Source: an uncultured Sphingobacteriales bacterium (GTDB lineage: Bacteria > Bacteroidota > Bacteroidia > Chitinophagales > Chitinophagaceae). From it: DNA of 64,000 nt. This document shows positions 1 to 8,271 of the stretch, in pieces. Numbering within the stretch: the stretch's first letter is position 1; each line of letters starts with the position of its first letter. Made by a program: the position numbers and the translations under genes. The notes under the pieces are model-generated. The model made no database searches, had not been told where the DNA came from, and worked only from the letters and a program-made list of their open reading frames with translations. The stretch covers positions 49,619 to 113,618 of the forward strand of contig CALKHN010000040.1 in NCBI GenBank assembly GCA_937991535.1. Direction: 5' to 3'.

Positions 1-1940
1 ATCAGTCTTGCCGCATTAGGACAATTGGTACGATGAATAATCAATCCTTTACCTGTACTCACAAACCCAAAAACATCATCTCCCGGTATGGGTTTACAGC
101 AATTGGCCAAAGTATACACAATCCTGTCGCTGCTTTCACCGAAAATGATCAGTTCGTTTTCTTTTTTGTGAGCGGGACGGTTGATATCAGGTTCGTGATG
201 CTTTATTTCCGGCTCAGTTTTTACCGGTTTTGGCAGAACCAGCTTATCACCCAATACCTGAAATTCTTCTTTTAATTCTTTAAGGTCAATGTTCTTTACT
301 GCTATCTGGTAATAAAGATCAAGCGGTGAAGCCAGTTTATAAAAGGAAGTCAGTTCTTCTATATTGGCCTGGCTCACCGCTGCGCCTATGCTTTCGAGCC
401 TGCGCTGCAGTATGTATTTCCCTTCGCTGGCAACTTTGCGCTTTTCTTCCTTCAGCGCATCCTTTATTTTGCTTTTGGCCTTTGTTGTTACCACAAAGTT
501 CAACCAGTCTTCATGCGGCTTTTGCTTGTTGCTGGTAATAATTTCTATCTGGTCGCCACTGCGCAGTTTATGGCTGATGGGAACGAGCTTGTGATTTACT
601 TTGGCGCCAATGCATTTAGAACCTACAACACTGTGCACCGAAAACGCAAAATCCAATGCCGTTGCACCTACCGGCAACATTTTTACATCGCCTTTGGGCG
701 TATATACATAAATTTCCTCGGCCAGAAAAGAGGTCTTAAAATCCTGCAGGAAATCAATGGAACTTACATCCTGTGCCAGCGCCTCGCGTATTTGGGTAAA
801 CCACTTGTCAAACCGGCTCTCATCATTTGTGCCTTCCTTGTATTTCCAGTGTGCTGCAAGTCCTTTCTCTGCAATTTCATTCATGCGCCTGGTTCTGATC
901 TGCACTTCTACCCATTTGCCCTGCGATCCCATAACAGTTGTATGCAGCGCCTCATAACCGTTCGACTTTGGATTGCTCAGCCAGTCGCGCAGTCTTTCGG
1001 GTGATGGGGTATACATATCCGTTATCATGGAATATGCTTTCCAGCAATCTTCTTTTTCACGTTCGGGAGGAGTTTCCAATATAACACGGATCGCAAAAAG
1101 ATCATACACTTCTTCAAACGCCACTCCTTTTTTTTTCATTTTATTCCAGATGGAGTGGATGGATTTGGGTCTGCCGTATACTTCCGCTTTAAGCCCGGCT
1201 TTCTCCAATCCTTCTTTAATGGGCCTTATGAATTCATTGATATACCGGGTACGCTCCCGTCGTGTTTCCGCCAGCTTCCTTGCTATCTCCCTGTAGATAT
1301 CCGGCTCCAGGTATTTCATTGCAAGATCTTCCATCTCCGTTTTAATAGTATATAAGCCCATGCGATGTGCCAGGGGAGCATACACATACACCGTTTCACT
1401 CGATATTTTCAATTGCTTTTCACGTTTCATGCTGTCTAACGTGCGCATATTGTGCAGGCGGTCGGCCAGTTTGATAAGGATGACGCGGGGATCATCAGTG
1501 AGAGTAACCAGTATTTTTTTGAAATTTTCTGCCTGTTGCGTGGTATTGGTATCTACTACATTGGCTATTTTGGTGAGCCCGTCAATGATGCGTGTAATTT
1601 CGCCGCCAAACGCTCTTTCAATATCCTCCAGGGTAAGGTCAGTATCTTCAACCGTATCGTGGAGCAACGCACAAATAGTGGAGCGAACACCCAGCCCTAT
1701 TTCTTCAACACATATCCGCGCTACGGAAATCGGATGCAAAATATAAGGTTCGCCGCTTTTGCGGCGCATGGTTTTGTGGGCATCGGTAGCCATTTCAAAC
1801 GCCAGCCTCAGCAATTCCCTGTGTCCGGGTTTTAGCTTGGGTTTAAGCCCTCTTAACAATGCCCTGTATTGCCGAACAATTTCCTTTTTTTCTTCTTCTT
1901 CGCTCAGGTTGTATTTTGGCGTTTTAACATCAGCTTCCAT
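1..1940 (-). CDS. RelA/SpoT bifunctional (p)ppGpp synthetase/hydrolase, 3' end outside window
   Basis: Makes and degrades the stringent-response alarmone (p)ppGpp in the cytoplasm. About 646 residues are present, starting MEADVKTPKY. The order is an N-terminal HD hydrolase domain (with HDTVED, so the hydrolase site looks intact), the synthetase domain (YDLFAIRVI, NGYEALHTTV), then a TGS domain (IYVYTPKGDV). The frame runs off the window edge after CCKPIPGDDV, in the region between TGS and the usual C-terminal ACT domain. The length and intact HD motif fit the bifunctional Rel/SpoT type rather than a synthetase-only RelA. A TAAATTTG box lies 7 nt before the ATG. It is divergent from tRNA-Leu. 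Confidence 0.95.
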   Translation of the reverse strand, partial: MEADVKTPKYNLSEEEEKKEIVRQYRALLRGLKPKLKPGHRELLRLAFEMATDAHKTMRRKSGEPYILHPISVARICVEEIGLGVRSTICALLHDTVEDTDLTLEDIERAFGGEITRIIDGLTKIANVVDTNTTQQAENFKKILVTLTDDPRVILIKLADRLHNMRTLDSMKREKQLKISSETVYVYAPLAHRMGLYTIKTEMEDLAMKYLEPDIYREIARKLAETRRERTRYINEFIRPIKEGLEKAGLKAEVYGRPKSIHSIWNKMKKKGVAFEEVYDLFAIRVILETPPEREKEDCWKAYSMITDMYTPSPERLRDWLSNPKSNGYEALHTTVMGSQGKWVEVQIRTRRMNEIAEKGLAAHWKYKEGTNDESRFDKWFTQIREALAQDVSSIDFLQDFKTSFLAEEIYVYTPKGDVKMLPVGATALDFAFSVHSVVGSKCIGAKVNHKLVPISHKLRSGDQIEIITSNKQKPHEDWLNFVVTTKAKSKIKDALKEEKRKVASEGKYILQRRLESIGAAVSQANIEELTSFYKLASPLDLYYQIAVKNIDLKELKEEFQVLGDKLVLPKPVKTEPEIKHHEPDINRPAHKKENELIIFGESSDRIVYTLANCCKPIPGDDVFGFVSTGKGLIIHRTNCPNAARL

Positions 1941-1947
1941 ATAAATC

Positions 1948-1955
1948 CAAATTTA
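1948..1955 (-). promoter_or_regulatory. Bacteroidota -7 box (TAAATTTG) for relA/spoT
   Basis: The sequence matches TAnnTTTG exactly on the minus strand. Only 7 nt separate it from the ATG at 1940, so the predicted transcript would have almost no leader. Confidence 0.5.
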
Positions 1956-1967
1956 AGTAAAATCTAC

Positions 1968-1975
1968 TACCTTTG
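1968..1975 (+). promoter_or_regulatory. Bacteroidota -7 box (TACCTTTG) for tRNA-Leu
   Basis: Exact TAnnTTTG match about 48 nt upstream of the mature tRNA 5' end and divergent from the relA/spoT promoter. Confidence 0.5.
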
Positions 1976-2022
1976 CCGTCCCAAAAAACGAAAGAAACTT
2001 TAAAAGTCCGGGGAAAACAAAA

Positions 2023-2104
2023 GCGGGTGTGGCGAAATTGGCAGACGTACCAGACTTAGGATCTGGCGCCGCGAGGCATGGGGGTTCGAGTCCCTCCACC
2101 CGCA
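2023..2104 (+). tRNA. tRNA-Leu (anticodon TAG)
   Basis: An 82-nt class II tRNA. The acceptor stem GCGGGTG pairs perfectly with CACCCGC and is followed by discriminator A. The anticodon arm CCAGA-CTTAGGA-TCTGG places TAG at positions 34-36, reading CUN leucine codons. The T arm contains GGTTCGAGTCC, and the extended variable arm fits leucine. CCA is not encoded (the next bases are CAAA). Confidence 0.97.
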
Positions 2105-2128
2105 CAAACGTTTTAACATAAGAGCAGG

Positions 2129-2195
2129 GAAAAGGTTGATTTTTAATTCTTTCCTTCAGATTATGAAGGGATCGTTATACTAAAAATCAATTTTC
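2129..2195 (+). promoter_or_regulatory. Structured leader upstream of tig
   Basis: A perfect 10-bp inverted repeat (TTGATTTTTA at 2136-2145, TAAAAATCAA at 2181-2190) is extended by GAAAA/TTTTC beyond a GG bulge, giving about 15 pairs. The loop holds a second hairpin, CCTTCA/TGAAGG (2153-2158 and 2164-2169). It ends 61 nt before the tig start. No U-tract of terminator type follows on the plus strand. The fold is seen in the sequence, but any regulatory role is inference. Confidence 0.4.
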
Positions 2196-2256
2196 GGCTG
2201 GTCTGTGGCTATGTTCCTTCGGCTCTTCATTAAAAAATATTTAAACACATTCTTAT

Positions 2257-3636
2257 ATGGCAACGGTTACAAGGGAAAACATTGGTTTACTTAACGATAA
2301 GATAACAGTTACTGTAAACAAGGAGGATTATTTCCCGCCTTTCGAAAAAGCATTAAAACAGTATGCAAAGTCGGCCAATATACCGGGCTTTCGAAAGGGA
2401 ATGGTTCCGTCGGGCGTTATCAAAAAAATGCACGGATCTGCAGTTTATACTGAAGAAGTACTGAGGAGTATTGAAAAAGGACTGGTTGATTATTTAGACC
2501 AGGAAAAACTCGACATTTTTGCGCAACCCCTTCCCGGAACAGACAATGATCCCGGCAGTTTGGATATGAATAATCCTTCTGAGTATTCCTTTCATTTTGA
2601 AGTGGGCTTAAAACCATCATTCGAACTACCCGACCTGAATACAATACCGCTTAAGCGCTTTAAAATTGAAGTGCCGGCTGAAATGATAGAAGAAGAACTG
2701 GAACGCCTGAAAGTGAGGCATGGTAAAATGACAGAACCGGAAACCATTGCTACAGACGAAGATGTGCTGAATGTAAAATTTGAAGAATCCGATGCCGGGG
2801 GCAATTTGGTTGAAAACGGCATTTCTAAAGATAATTCGCTGTTGCTTAAATATTTTAATGCTTCATTTAAGGAACAGTTAACCGGGAAAAAGAAAGATGA
2901 CAGCGTTGTTTTACAGTTAAAAAACGCTTTCGACGATAAAGAAAGAGAATGGCTGGTAAGCGATTTGGGATTAGATAAAAACAATACTGAAGACCTTGAA
3001 AAGTATTTTAAAGTAACCATTACTAAAATAGGGCTGGTAGAAAAGCGGGAGTTAAATGAGGAATTTTATAAAGAAGTTTATCCCGGCAAAGAAATTAAAA
3101 CAGAAGAAGATTTTCGCAACGCGATTAAAGCAGATATAGAAAAAGCTCTCGACGAACAAAGCCGGAATCATTTTCATCATGAGCTATACCATGCCCTGTT
3201 AGATAATACAGCCATTGAATTCCCCGAAAGTTTCCTGAAAAAATGGATGGAAAAGGGTGGTGAGCAGGCCAAAACTCCGGAGCAGATAGAAGAAGAATTT
3301 CCAGTGTTCAAAAATCAGTTAAAATGGACTTTGATCAGCGATAAAATTGTTAAAGAAAATCAACTGGAGGTATCGCCCGATGAAATACGTGACCAGGTTA
3401 CCCAGGAAGTGCTTGGGTATTTTGGAGCTTCAGGATTACAGGGTGATATGTCGTGGATTGACAGCTACGTTGACAGGCTTATAAAAGATCCGCAACAGGT
3501 AGAAAATACCTACAGGAAATTGATAAGTGAAAAGGTTTTTAATCAAATGGAAACCAAAGCAACCCCCACAGAACAATCCATCAGCTTAGATGATTTTAAA
3601 AAACTGCAGGAAGAACATCAGCACCATCATCATTAG
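2257..3636 (+). CDS. tig: Trigger factor
   Basis: Ribosome-bound chaperone that meets nascent chains at the exit tunnel. At 459 residues it is near the usual length. The N-terminal ribosome-binding domain carries the signature GFRKGMVP at 44-51. The middle region (about 155-260) occupies the place of the FKBP-like PPIase domain but is hard to match to active FKBP motifs, so isomerase activity is doubtful. The helical C-terminal domain follows, and the protein ends in a natural histidine-rich tail (HQHHHH). It lies upstream of clpP-clpP-clpX, the classic tig-clp order, but 267 bp separate tig from clpP so it may be transcribed separately. Confidence 0.93.
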   Translation: MATVTRENIGLLNDKITVTVNKEDYFPPFEKALKQYAKSANIPGFRKGMVPSGVIKKMHGSAVYTEEVLRSIEKGLVDYLDQEKLDIFAQPLPGTDNDPGSLDMNNPSEYSFHFEVGLKPSFELPDLNTIPLKRFKIEVPAEMIEEELERLKVRHGKMTEPETIATDEDVLNVKFEESDAGGNLVENGISKDNSLLLKYFNASFKEQLTGKKKDDSVVLQLKNAFDDKEREWLVSDLGLDKNNTEDLEKYFKVTITKIGLVEKRELNEEFYKEVYPGKEIKTEEDFRNAIKADIEKALDEQSRNHFHHELYHALLDNTAIEFPESFLKKWMEKGGEQAKTPEQIEEEFPVFKNQLKWTLISDKIVKENQLEVSPDEIRDQVTQEVLGYFGASGLQGDMSWIDSYVDRLIKDPQQVENTYRKLISEKVFNQMETKATPTEQSISLDDFKKLQEEHQHHHH

Positions 3637-3800
3637 ATTTGAAATTTGAGATTTGAAATTTACCGCCACCACGGACCTGCCTACCGGTGGACGTTTCGGT
3701 TCTTATTTTTTGGTTTCTTGATGCTTCCTATCTGTATTTCCTTCGGATTTCGGATTAAAAGGCTTCGGGTTTTGTTTGGTTCTTGTGATTTGGTTCTTGA
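3637..3800. repeat. Short-word repeat patch between tig and clpP
   Basis: The tig stop codon is followed at once by ATTTGAAATTTGA-type words (3637-3660). Further on, TTTGGTTCTTG occurs twice with 2 nt between copies (about 3776-3799). No gene is visible in the 267-bp gap. The ATTTGAAATTTGA word recurs near 10540. Confidence 0.5.
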
Positions 3801-3903
3801 AATTTAATTCCTCCCGCATGGCATTTTGTCTGTTTTTTTCTCTTGCATGATATTTGGGTTTATAAATGCCATAAATTGCCATTCATAAAGAAACCTTGAT
3901 ATT

Positions 3904-4596
3904 ATGAACATTGGAAAAGAATTTGAAAAATACGCTGTTAAACACAGGGGTATTTCCAGCAATACCCTCAACGATTTCACACGCCACTCCGTAACCAATC
4001 TTACTCCCAATATTATTGAAGAGCGTCCTATGAACGTAGCTGTAATGGATGTTTACAGCCGTTTGATGATGGACCGCATCATTTTCCTCGGCTATCCTAT
4101 TTCGGAAGAGGTGGGTAATATTGTGACGGCCCAGTTGCTATTTTTAGAAAGCACAGATCGTACCAGGGATATACAAATGTATGTGAACAGCCCCGGAGGT
4201 TCCGTATATGCCGGTATGGGTGTGTATGATACCATGCAATACATTACGCCGGACATTTCTACCATTTGTACGGGAATGGCTGCCAGTATGGGAGCAGTAT
4301 TAATGTGTGCCGGTGCAAAAGGCAAACGCACAGCTTTAAAACATTCACGTATTATGATGCACCAGCCCAGTTCAGGTGCGGCCGGACAGGCAAGCGATGT
4401 GCTGATTACTGTGAATGAAGTTAGAAAGATAAAAAAAGAACTATATGAAGTAGTAGCCTATCACAGCGGGCAGGATGTGGAAAAAATTGAAAAGGATTTT
4501 GACCGCGATTTTTGGATGACAGCCCTTGAAGCAAAAGAATACGGGCTTGTGGATGAGGTATTGCTGATCAACCCCAAAAAGCAAAAAGATAAATAA
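3904..4596 (+). CDS. clpP: ATP-dependent Clp protease proteolytic subunit, copy 1
   Basis: Serine protease that forms the barrel of the ClpXP protease. It has 230 residues, somewhat longer than the usual 195-210 because of the N-terminal extension. The catalytic triad is complete: Ser128 in GMAASMG, His153 in MMHQP, and Asp202 in FDRDFWM. The oxyanion-loop motif NSPGGSV is present near 95-101. It ends 22 bp before a second clpP and is probably cotranscribed with it. The start at 3904 is the first ATG of the frame. Confidence 0.95.
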   Translation: MNIGKEFEKYAVKHRGISSNTLNDFTRHSVTNLTPNIIEERPMNVAVMDVYSRLMMDRIIFLGYPISEEVGNIVTAQLLFLESTDRTRDIQMYVNSPGGSVYAGMGVYDTMQYITPDISTICTGMAASMGAVLMCAGAKGKRTALKHSRIMMHQPSSGAAGQASDVLITVNEVRKIKKELYEVVAYHSGQDVEKIEKDFDRDFWMTALEAKEYGLVDEVLLINPKKQKDK

Positions 4597-4618
4597 CCAC
4601 AAATAACAAATATCAGAT

Positions 4619-5245
4619 ATGTATATAAACAGCAAAAGGAACCCTTTTATTTCAGATGATGAGGACAATCCCGAAACGCCTGAGATGCCTTCGATGGAAA
4701 AAATGCTGAGCGGCTGGCAGTTTGACAAAAAATTTATTGAACAGCGAAAGGTTTTTCTATGGGGCGCAGTTGACGATAAAAGCGCTAAAGACATTACCTC
4801 CCGTCTGCTGTATTTAGACGCTATTGACCCGGGAAAAGAAATCACCTTTTACATCAATAGTCCTGGTGGTATAGTTACCAGCGGTATGGTAGTATACGAT
4901 ACCATGCAAATGATTAAATCGCCCGTAGCAACAGTATGTATGGGCATGGCGGCCTCCATGGGTTCTCTGTTATTAAGCGGTGGCAAAAAAGGCAAACGTT
5001 ATATCTTTCCACACGGCGAAGTAATGATACATCAACCCAGTGGTGGTGGACAGGGAACTTCTGCCGACCTGGAAATAATGGCTGAGCAGATCCATAAGGT
5101 AAAAGAAATGAGCGCTAAAATACTCGCCGATAACTGTGGGCAACCTATTGAAAAAATAATGAAGGACTTTGACAGGGATCATTGGATGGACGCAAAGGAA
5201 TCTGTAGCATATGGTATTGTGGATAAGGTAATTGATAAGTTATAA
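4619..5245 (+). CDS. clpP: ATP-dependent Clp protease proteolytic subunit, copy 2
   Basis: A second ClpP-type serine protease of 208 residues. The triad is complete (Ser113 in GMAASMG, His138 in MIHQP, Asp187 in FDRDHWM) and NSPGGIV is present. The N-terminus (about 1-35) is acidic and differs from copy 1, and the two proteins diverge along their length, so this is an old paralogue rather than a recent duplicate. A strong terminator follows at 5271, separating it from clpX. Mixed ClpP1P2 barrels are known in other bacteria, but whether these two assemble together cannot be told from sequence. Confidence 0.93.
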   Translation: MYINSKRNPFISDDEDNPETPEMPSMEKMLSGWQFDKKFIEQRKVFLWGAVDDKSAKDITSRLLYLDAIDPGKEITFYINSPGGIVTSGMVVYDTMQMIKSPVATVCMGMAASMGSLLLSGGKKGKRYIFPHGEVMIHQPSGGGQGTSADLEIMAEQIHKVKEMSAKILADNCGQPIEKIMKDFDRDHWMDAKESVAYGIVDKVIDKL

Positions 5246-5270
5246 CCGGCTTATAATCATCCGATTGATG

Positions 5271-5296
5271 AGCCGCCCACAATGGAGCGGCTTTTT
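5271..5296 (+). terminator. Rho-independent terminator after the clpP pair
   Basis: AGCCGC (5271-5276) pairs with GCGGCT (5287-5292) over a 10-nt loop, followed by TTTT and C. Confidence 0.75.
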
Positions 5297-5465
5297 CATG
5301 CATCGAAATTGACATATGTATACATGATAAAACTGAATTTTTACAAAAAAGTTTCGGACTTTTGCAGCTTATCCTTGTCTTTTTTGCCTTAATAGTAAAA
5401 CCACTTCCATATCCTTTGCAGCCATCCTAAAGATAGTTTAACATTAAATTTTTATTAGTATTACA

Positions 5466-6698
5466 ATGGCTAAATCAATTTTACATTGCTCTTTTTGTGG
5501 AAGAAGTCGCGACGAAGTTAAAATTCTGATCGCTGGGCAGGAAGGACATATATGCGAAAACTGCGTAGACCATGCCCGCGAAATTATTGAACAGGAACTG
5601 GTATTAAAGCATGAGTCTTCGCATCCCCAGTTTAAACTTACTGTTAAAAAACCCATAGAGGTTAAAAAGTTCCTGGATGAATATGTTATTGGCCAGGATG
5701 ATGCAAAAAAAGTACTGGCTGTAGCGGTGTATAATCACTACAAACGCCTGCAGCATAAAACAGGCGAAAATGAAGTAGAGATAGAAAAAAGCAATATCGT
5801 AATGGTAGGAGAAACCGGAACAGGAAAAACCCTGCTGGCCAAAACCATCGCGCGTATGCTCAATGTGCCCTTTGCAATTGTGGATGCCACTGTTTTTACC
5901 GAGGCTGGTTATGTGGGAGAAGATGTAGAAAGCATTCTTACCCGGCTGCTTCAGGTTTGTAATTATGACGTGGCGGCAGCAGAAAAAGGGATTGTATATA
6001 TTGATGAGATTGATAAAATAGCCCGTAAAAGTGATAACCCGTCCATTACCCGCGATGTGAGCGGCGAAGGCGTTCAACAAGGGTTACTCAAACTGCTTGA
6101 GGGGACAGAAGTACTGGTTCCACCGCAGGGCGGCAGAAAACATCCCGAACAAAAACTGATTAAAGTAAACACCCAGAACATTCTATTTATTTGCGGTGGC
6201 GCATTTGATGGTATAGACAGGGTAATTGCCCGCAGGGTAAATACCAATGCTATAGGTTTTAATGTAAACAAAGAGCAGCAGGAATACATGAAGAAGAACC
6301 TGTTGCAATACATTAATGCACAGGATTTGAAGTCTTTTGGGCTAATCCCGGAACTGCTCGGGCGTTTACCCGTTGTTACCTATCTTAACCCCTTAGATGC
6401 AGAAACACTCCGCTCTATCCTTACCGTGCCTAAGAATGCGCTTATGAAGCAATACAACAGGCTGTTTGAACTGGAAGGTATTAAATTAAAAGTAGACGAA
6501 GACGTTCTTGATTTTATGGTTAACAAGGCCATGGAATATAAACTTGGAGCAAGAGGCTTGAGAAGTATTTGTGAAAACATACTTACAGATGCTATGTTTG
6601 AACTGCCTTCTTCAACAGAAAAGCATTTTCATCTTACACTCGACTATGCGCAACGTAAGTTCGACAACAGTAAAATGAGTATGTTGAAAGTAGCGTAG
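5466..6698 (+). CDS. clpX: Clp protease ATP-binding subunit ClpX
   Basis: AAA+ unfoldase that feeds substrates to ClpP. It has 410 residues. The N-terminal zinc domain has Cys8, Cys11, Cys30 and Cys33. Walker A is GETGTGKT at 115-122, where the textbook ClpX has GPTGSGKT. The pore loop GYVGEDVE is at 149-156, Walker B (IVYIDEIDK) near 176-184, and the ClpP-binding IGF loop at 263-265. All functional motifs are present, so it should be an active partner for one or both ClpPs. It has its own 220-bp upstream region after the clpP terminator. Confidence 0.97.
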   Translation: MAKSILHCSFCGRSRDEVKILIAGQEGHICENCVDHAREIIEQELVLKHESSHPQFKLTVKKPIEVKKFLDEYVIGQDDAKKVLAVAVYNHYKRLQHKTGENEVEIEKSNIVMVGETGTGKTLLAKTIARMLNVPFAIVDATVFTEAGYVGEDVESILTRLLQVCNYDVAAAEKGIVYIDEIDKIARKSDNPSITRDVSGEGVQQGLLKLLEGTEVLVPPQGGRKHPEQKLIKVNTQNILFICGGAFDGIDRVIARRVNTNAIGFNVNKEQQEYMKKNLLQYINAQDLKSFGLIPELLGRLPVVTYLNPLDAETLRSILTVPKNALMKQYNRLFELEGIKLKVDEDVLDFMVNKAMEYKLGARGLRSICENILTDAMFELPSSTEKHFHLTLDYAQRKFDNSKMSMLKVA

Positions 6699-6742
6699 AT
6701 AGAAAAACACAAAGCATCATTCACTTGTATAAAAACACAAAC

Positions 6743-6771
6743 GCCCGGCAACACCAGCCGGGCTTCTTAGT
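6743..6771 (+). terminator. Rho-independent terminator after clpX
   Basis: GCCCGGC (6743-6749) pairs perfectly with GCCGGGC (6757-6763) over a 7-nt loop, followed by a T-rich run. It lies 45 bp after the clpX stop codon and argues against any coding start upstream of it for the next small gene. Confidence 0.75.
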
Positions 6772-6829
6772 TTACCAATTCAATTTATTATTTCCTCCTA
6801 TCTTCACCAACAAATTACAAGTTCATCGT

Positions 6830-7006
6830 ATGAAAGAATTAATTGACCGTTTACAAACGGAAGCAGGTTTAAGCGAAGAGCAGGCTGTAAAGGCCATTAC
6901 ACTGGTGAAGGATTTTGCTAAAGAAAAATTCCCTTTATTTTCAGGAGCAATAGAAAAAGTATTTACCAAATATTCTCCTAAAGAGGATGAAGATTTTTTG
7001 CATTAA
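6830..7006 (+). CDS. Small conserved-looking helical protein of unknown function
   Basis: A 58-residue protein starting MKELIDRLQT and ending EDEDFLH. It is predicted mostly helical, with a motif like LSEEQAVKAITLVKDFAKEK followed by FPLFSGAIEKVF. It contains no cysteines, signal peptide or membrane segment. A longer reading frame exists upstream, but it runs through the clpX terminator, so the ATG at 6830 is preferred. The pattern resembles small DUF-type Bacteroidota proteins whose members have an EEQAxxA helix. I do not recognise a function. Confidence 0.7.
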   Translation: MKELIDRLQTEAGLSEEQAVKAITLVKDFAKEKFPLFSGAIEKVFTKYSPKEDEDFLH

Positions 7007-7017
7007 TAAAAGAAAAA

Positions 7018-7045
7018 CCCCTGCCTGTAAACAGGGTCCTCTTGT
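7018..7045. terminator. Bidirectional terminator between convergent genes
   Basis: CCCTG (7019-7023) pairs with CAGGG (7032-7036). Read on the minus strand, the hairpin is followed by GTTTTTCTTTT, giving a good terminator for the acyl-CoA dehydrogenase gene. On the plus strand a weaker T-rich run follows. Confidence 0.55.
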
Positions 7046-7069
7046 TTTCTCATGTTATGTAAGGAAACT

Positions 7070-8212
7070 TTAACCTTGTAATACCTCCCTGGCGATTACA
7101 ATCTTTTGTATTTCACTGGTACCTTCGCCAATGGTACACAACTTACTGTCTCTGTAAAATTTTTCTACCGGAAAATCTTTAGTATACCCGTATCCACCAA
7201 AAATCTGAACAGCATCATTGGCCACCTTTACCGCCACTTCACTCGCGTAATACTTTGCCATAGCCGCCTCTTTTGTCATGGGTAATCCTTTATTCTTTTT
7301 ATCTGCAGCCTGTAATATCAGTAACTCCGATGCCATAATTTCCGTAGCCATATCTGCCAGTTTAAAAGATATGCCCTGAAAATTTGAGATGGGCTGGTCA
7401 AACTGGCACCTTTCTTTGGAATATTGCAATGCCGCCTCATAAGCGCCCCTGGCTATTCCCAGCGCAAGGGCCGCAATGGAAATCCGGCCTCCGTCAAGCA
7501 CTTTCAGTGATTGCTTAAACCCATCCCCCACATTTCCCAGGCGATTGCCATCGGGAATTCTGCAATTGTCAAATATCATTTCCGCGGTTTCACTGGCCCG
7601 CATGCCAAGCTTGTTTTCTTTTTTTCCCCCGCTAAACCCTGCTGTTCCCCGTTCCACCACAAAAGCGGTGGCATTATTCTTTGTTCTGGGCTCTCCTGTT
7701 CTGGCAATTACTACTGCTGCGTCCCCCGACTTACCATGAGTGATCCAGCATTTTGTGCCGTTGAGTATCCAGTCATCACCATCTCTTACGGCAATGGTTT
7801 GCATATTGCCGGCATCGCTTCCCGTACCGGCCTCTGTTAAACCCCATGCACCGATCCATTCTGCAGTGGCCAGCTTAGGCAAATATTTTTGTTTCTGTTC
7901 TTCATTTCCAAAAGCCAGAATATGCCCGGTACACAATGAATTGTGTGCAGCAACACTTAATCCAACCGAACCGCAAACCTTTGCCACTTCTGCAATAATC
8001 GTTATATATTCCACATAACCCAGCCCGGCGCCGCCATAGGTTTCAGGAACCAGCACTCCCATTAATCCCAGTTTACCCATTTCCTTAAAAACGTGCACGG
8101 GAAACTCCTGGGTTTCATCCCATTCCATTACATAGGGTCTTATATGTCGCCTTGCAAAATCACTTGCCGTTTGAGCAATTTGTAGCGTTAATTCATCTGT
8201 TTGAAAATCCAT
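7070..8212 (-). CDS. Acyl-CoA dehydrogenase
   Basis: FAD enzyme that introduces the trans-2 double bond into acyl-CoA in beta-oxidation or branched amino-acid breakdown. Its 380 residues are the standard length for the short-chain/branched-chain type. Family motifs include ITEAGTGSDA-like LTEAGTGSDA (about 130), ITHGKSGD, the dimer motif QIFGGYGYTKDFPVEKFYRD, and the catalytic glutamate in TIGEGTSEIQ near 367. It is transcribed alone, with a palindromic operator candidate 42-59 nt upstream of its start. Substrate chain length is not resolved by sequence. Confidence 0.93.
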   Translation of the reverse strand: MDFQTDELTLQIAQTASDFARRHIRPYVMEWDETQEFPVHVFKEMGKLGLMGVLVPETYGGAGLGYVEYITIIAEVAKVCGSVGLSVAAHNSLCTGHILAFGNEEQKQKYLPKLATAEWIGAWGLTEAGTGSDAGNMQTIAVRDGDDWILNGTKCWITHGKSGDAAVVIARTGEPRTKNNATAFVVERGTAGFSGGKKENKLGMRASETAEMIFDNCRIPDGNRLGNVGDGFKQSLKVLDGGRISIAALALGIARGAYEAALQYSKERCQFDQPISNFQGISFKLADMATEIMASELLILQAADKKNKGLPMTKEAAMAKYYASEVAVKVANDAVQIFGGYGYTKDFPVEKFYRDSKLCTIGEGTSEIQKIVIAREVLQG

Positions 8213-8253
8213 ACTATTTTATAATTGTGCAAATTAAAGAATTTTTTTCATAA

Positions 8254-8271
8254 TACTAACAAACGTTAGTA
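8254..8271. promoter_or_regulatory. Palindromic operator candidate upstream of the acyl-CoA dehydrogenase
   Basis: TACTAAC-AAAC-GTTAGTA is a perfect 7-bp inverted repeat with a 4-nt spacer. It lies 42-59 nt before the dehydrogenase ATG and overlaps the stop codon of the next gene upstream. The layout resembles TetR-family operators that control acyl-CoA genes. No TetR gene is in the window. Confidence 0.45.

Noticed and set aside
3622..3633. Trigger factor C-terminal histidine run as a vector tag
   Set aside because: It is in normal genomic context with native flanking sequence; histidine-rich tails occur naturally.
6725..6829. Longer 93-residue version of the small protein starting upstream of 6830
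   Set aside because: Its first third would be translated from the clpX terminator hairpin and the residues do not look protein-like. The ATG at 6830 is more plausible.
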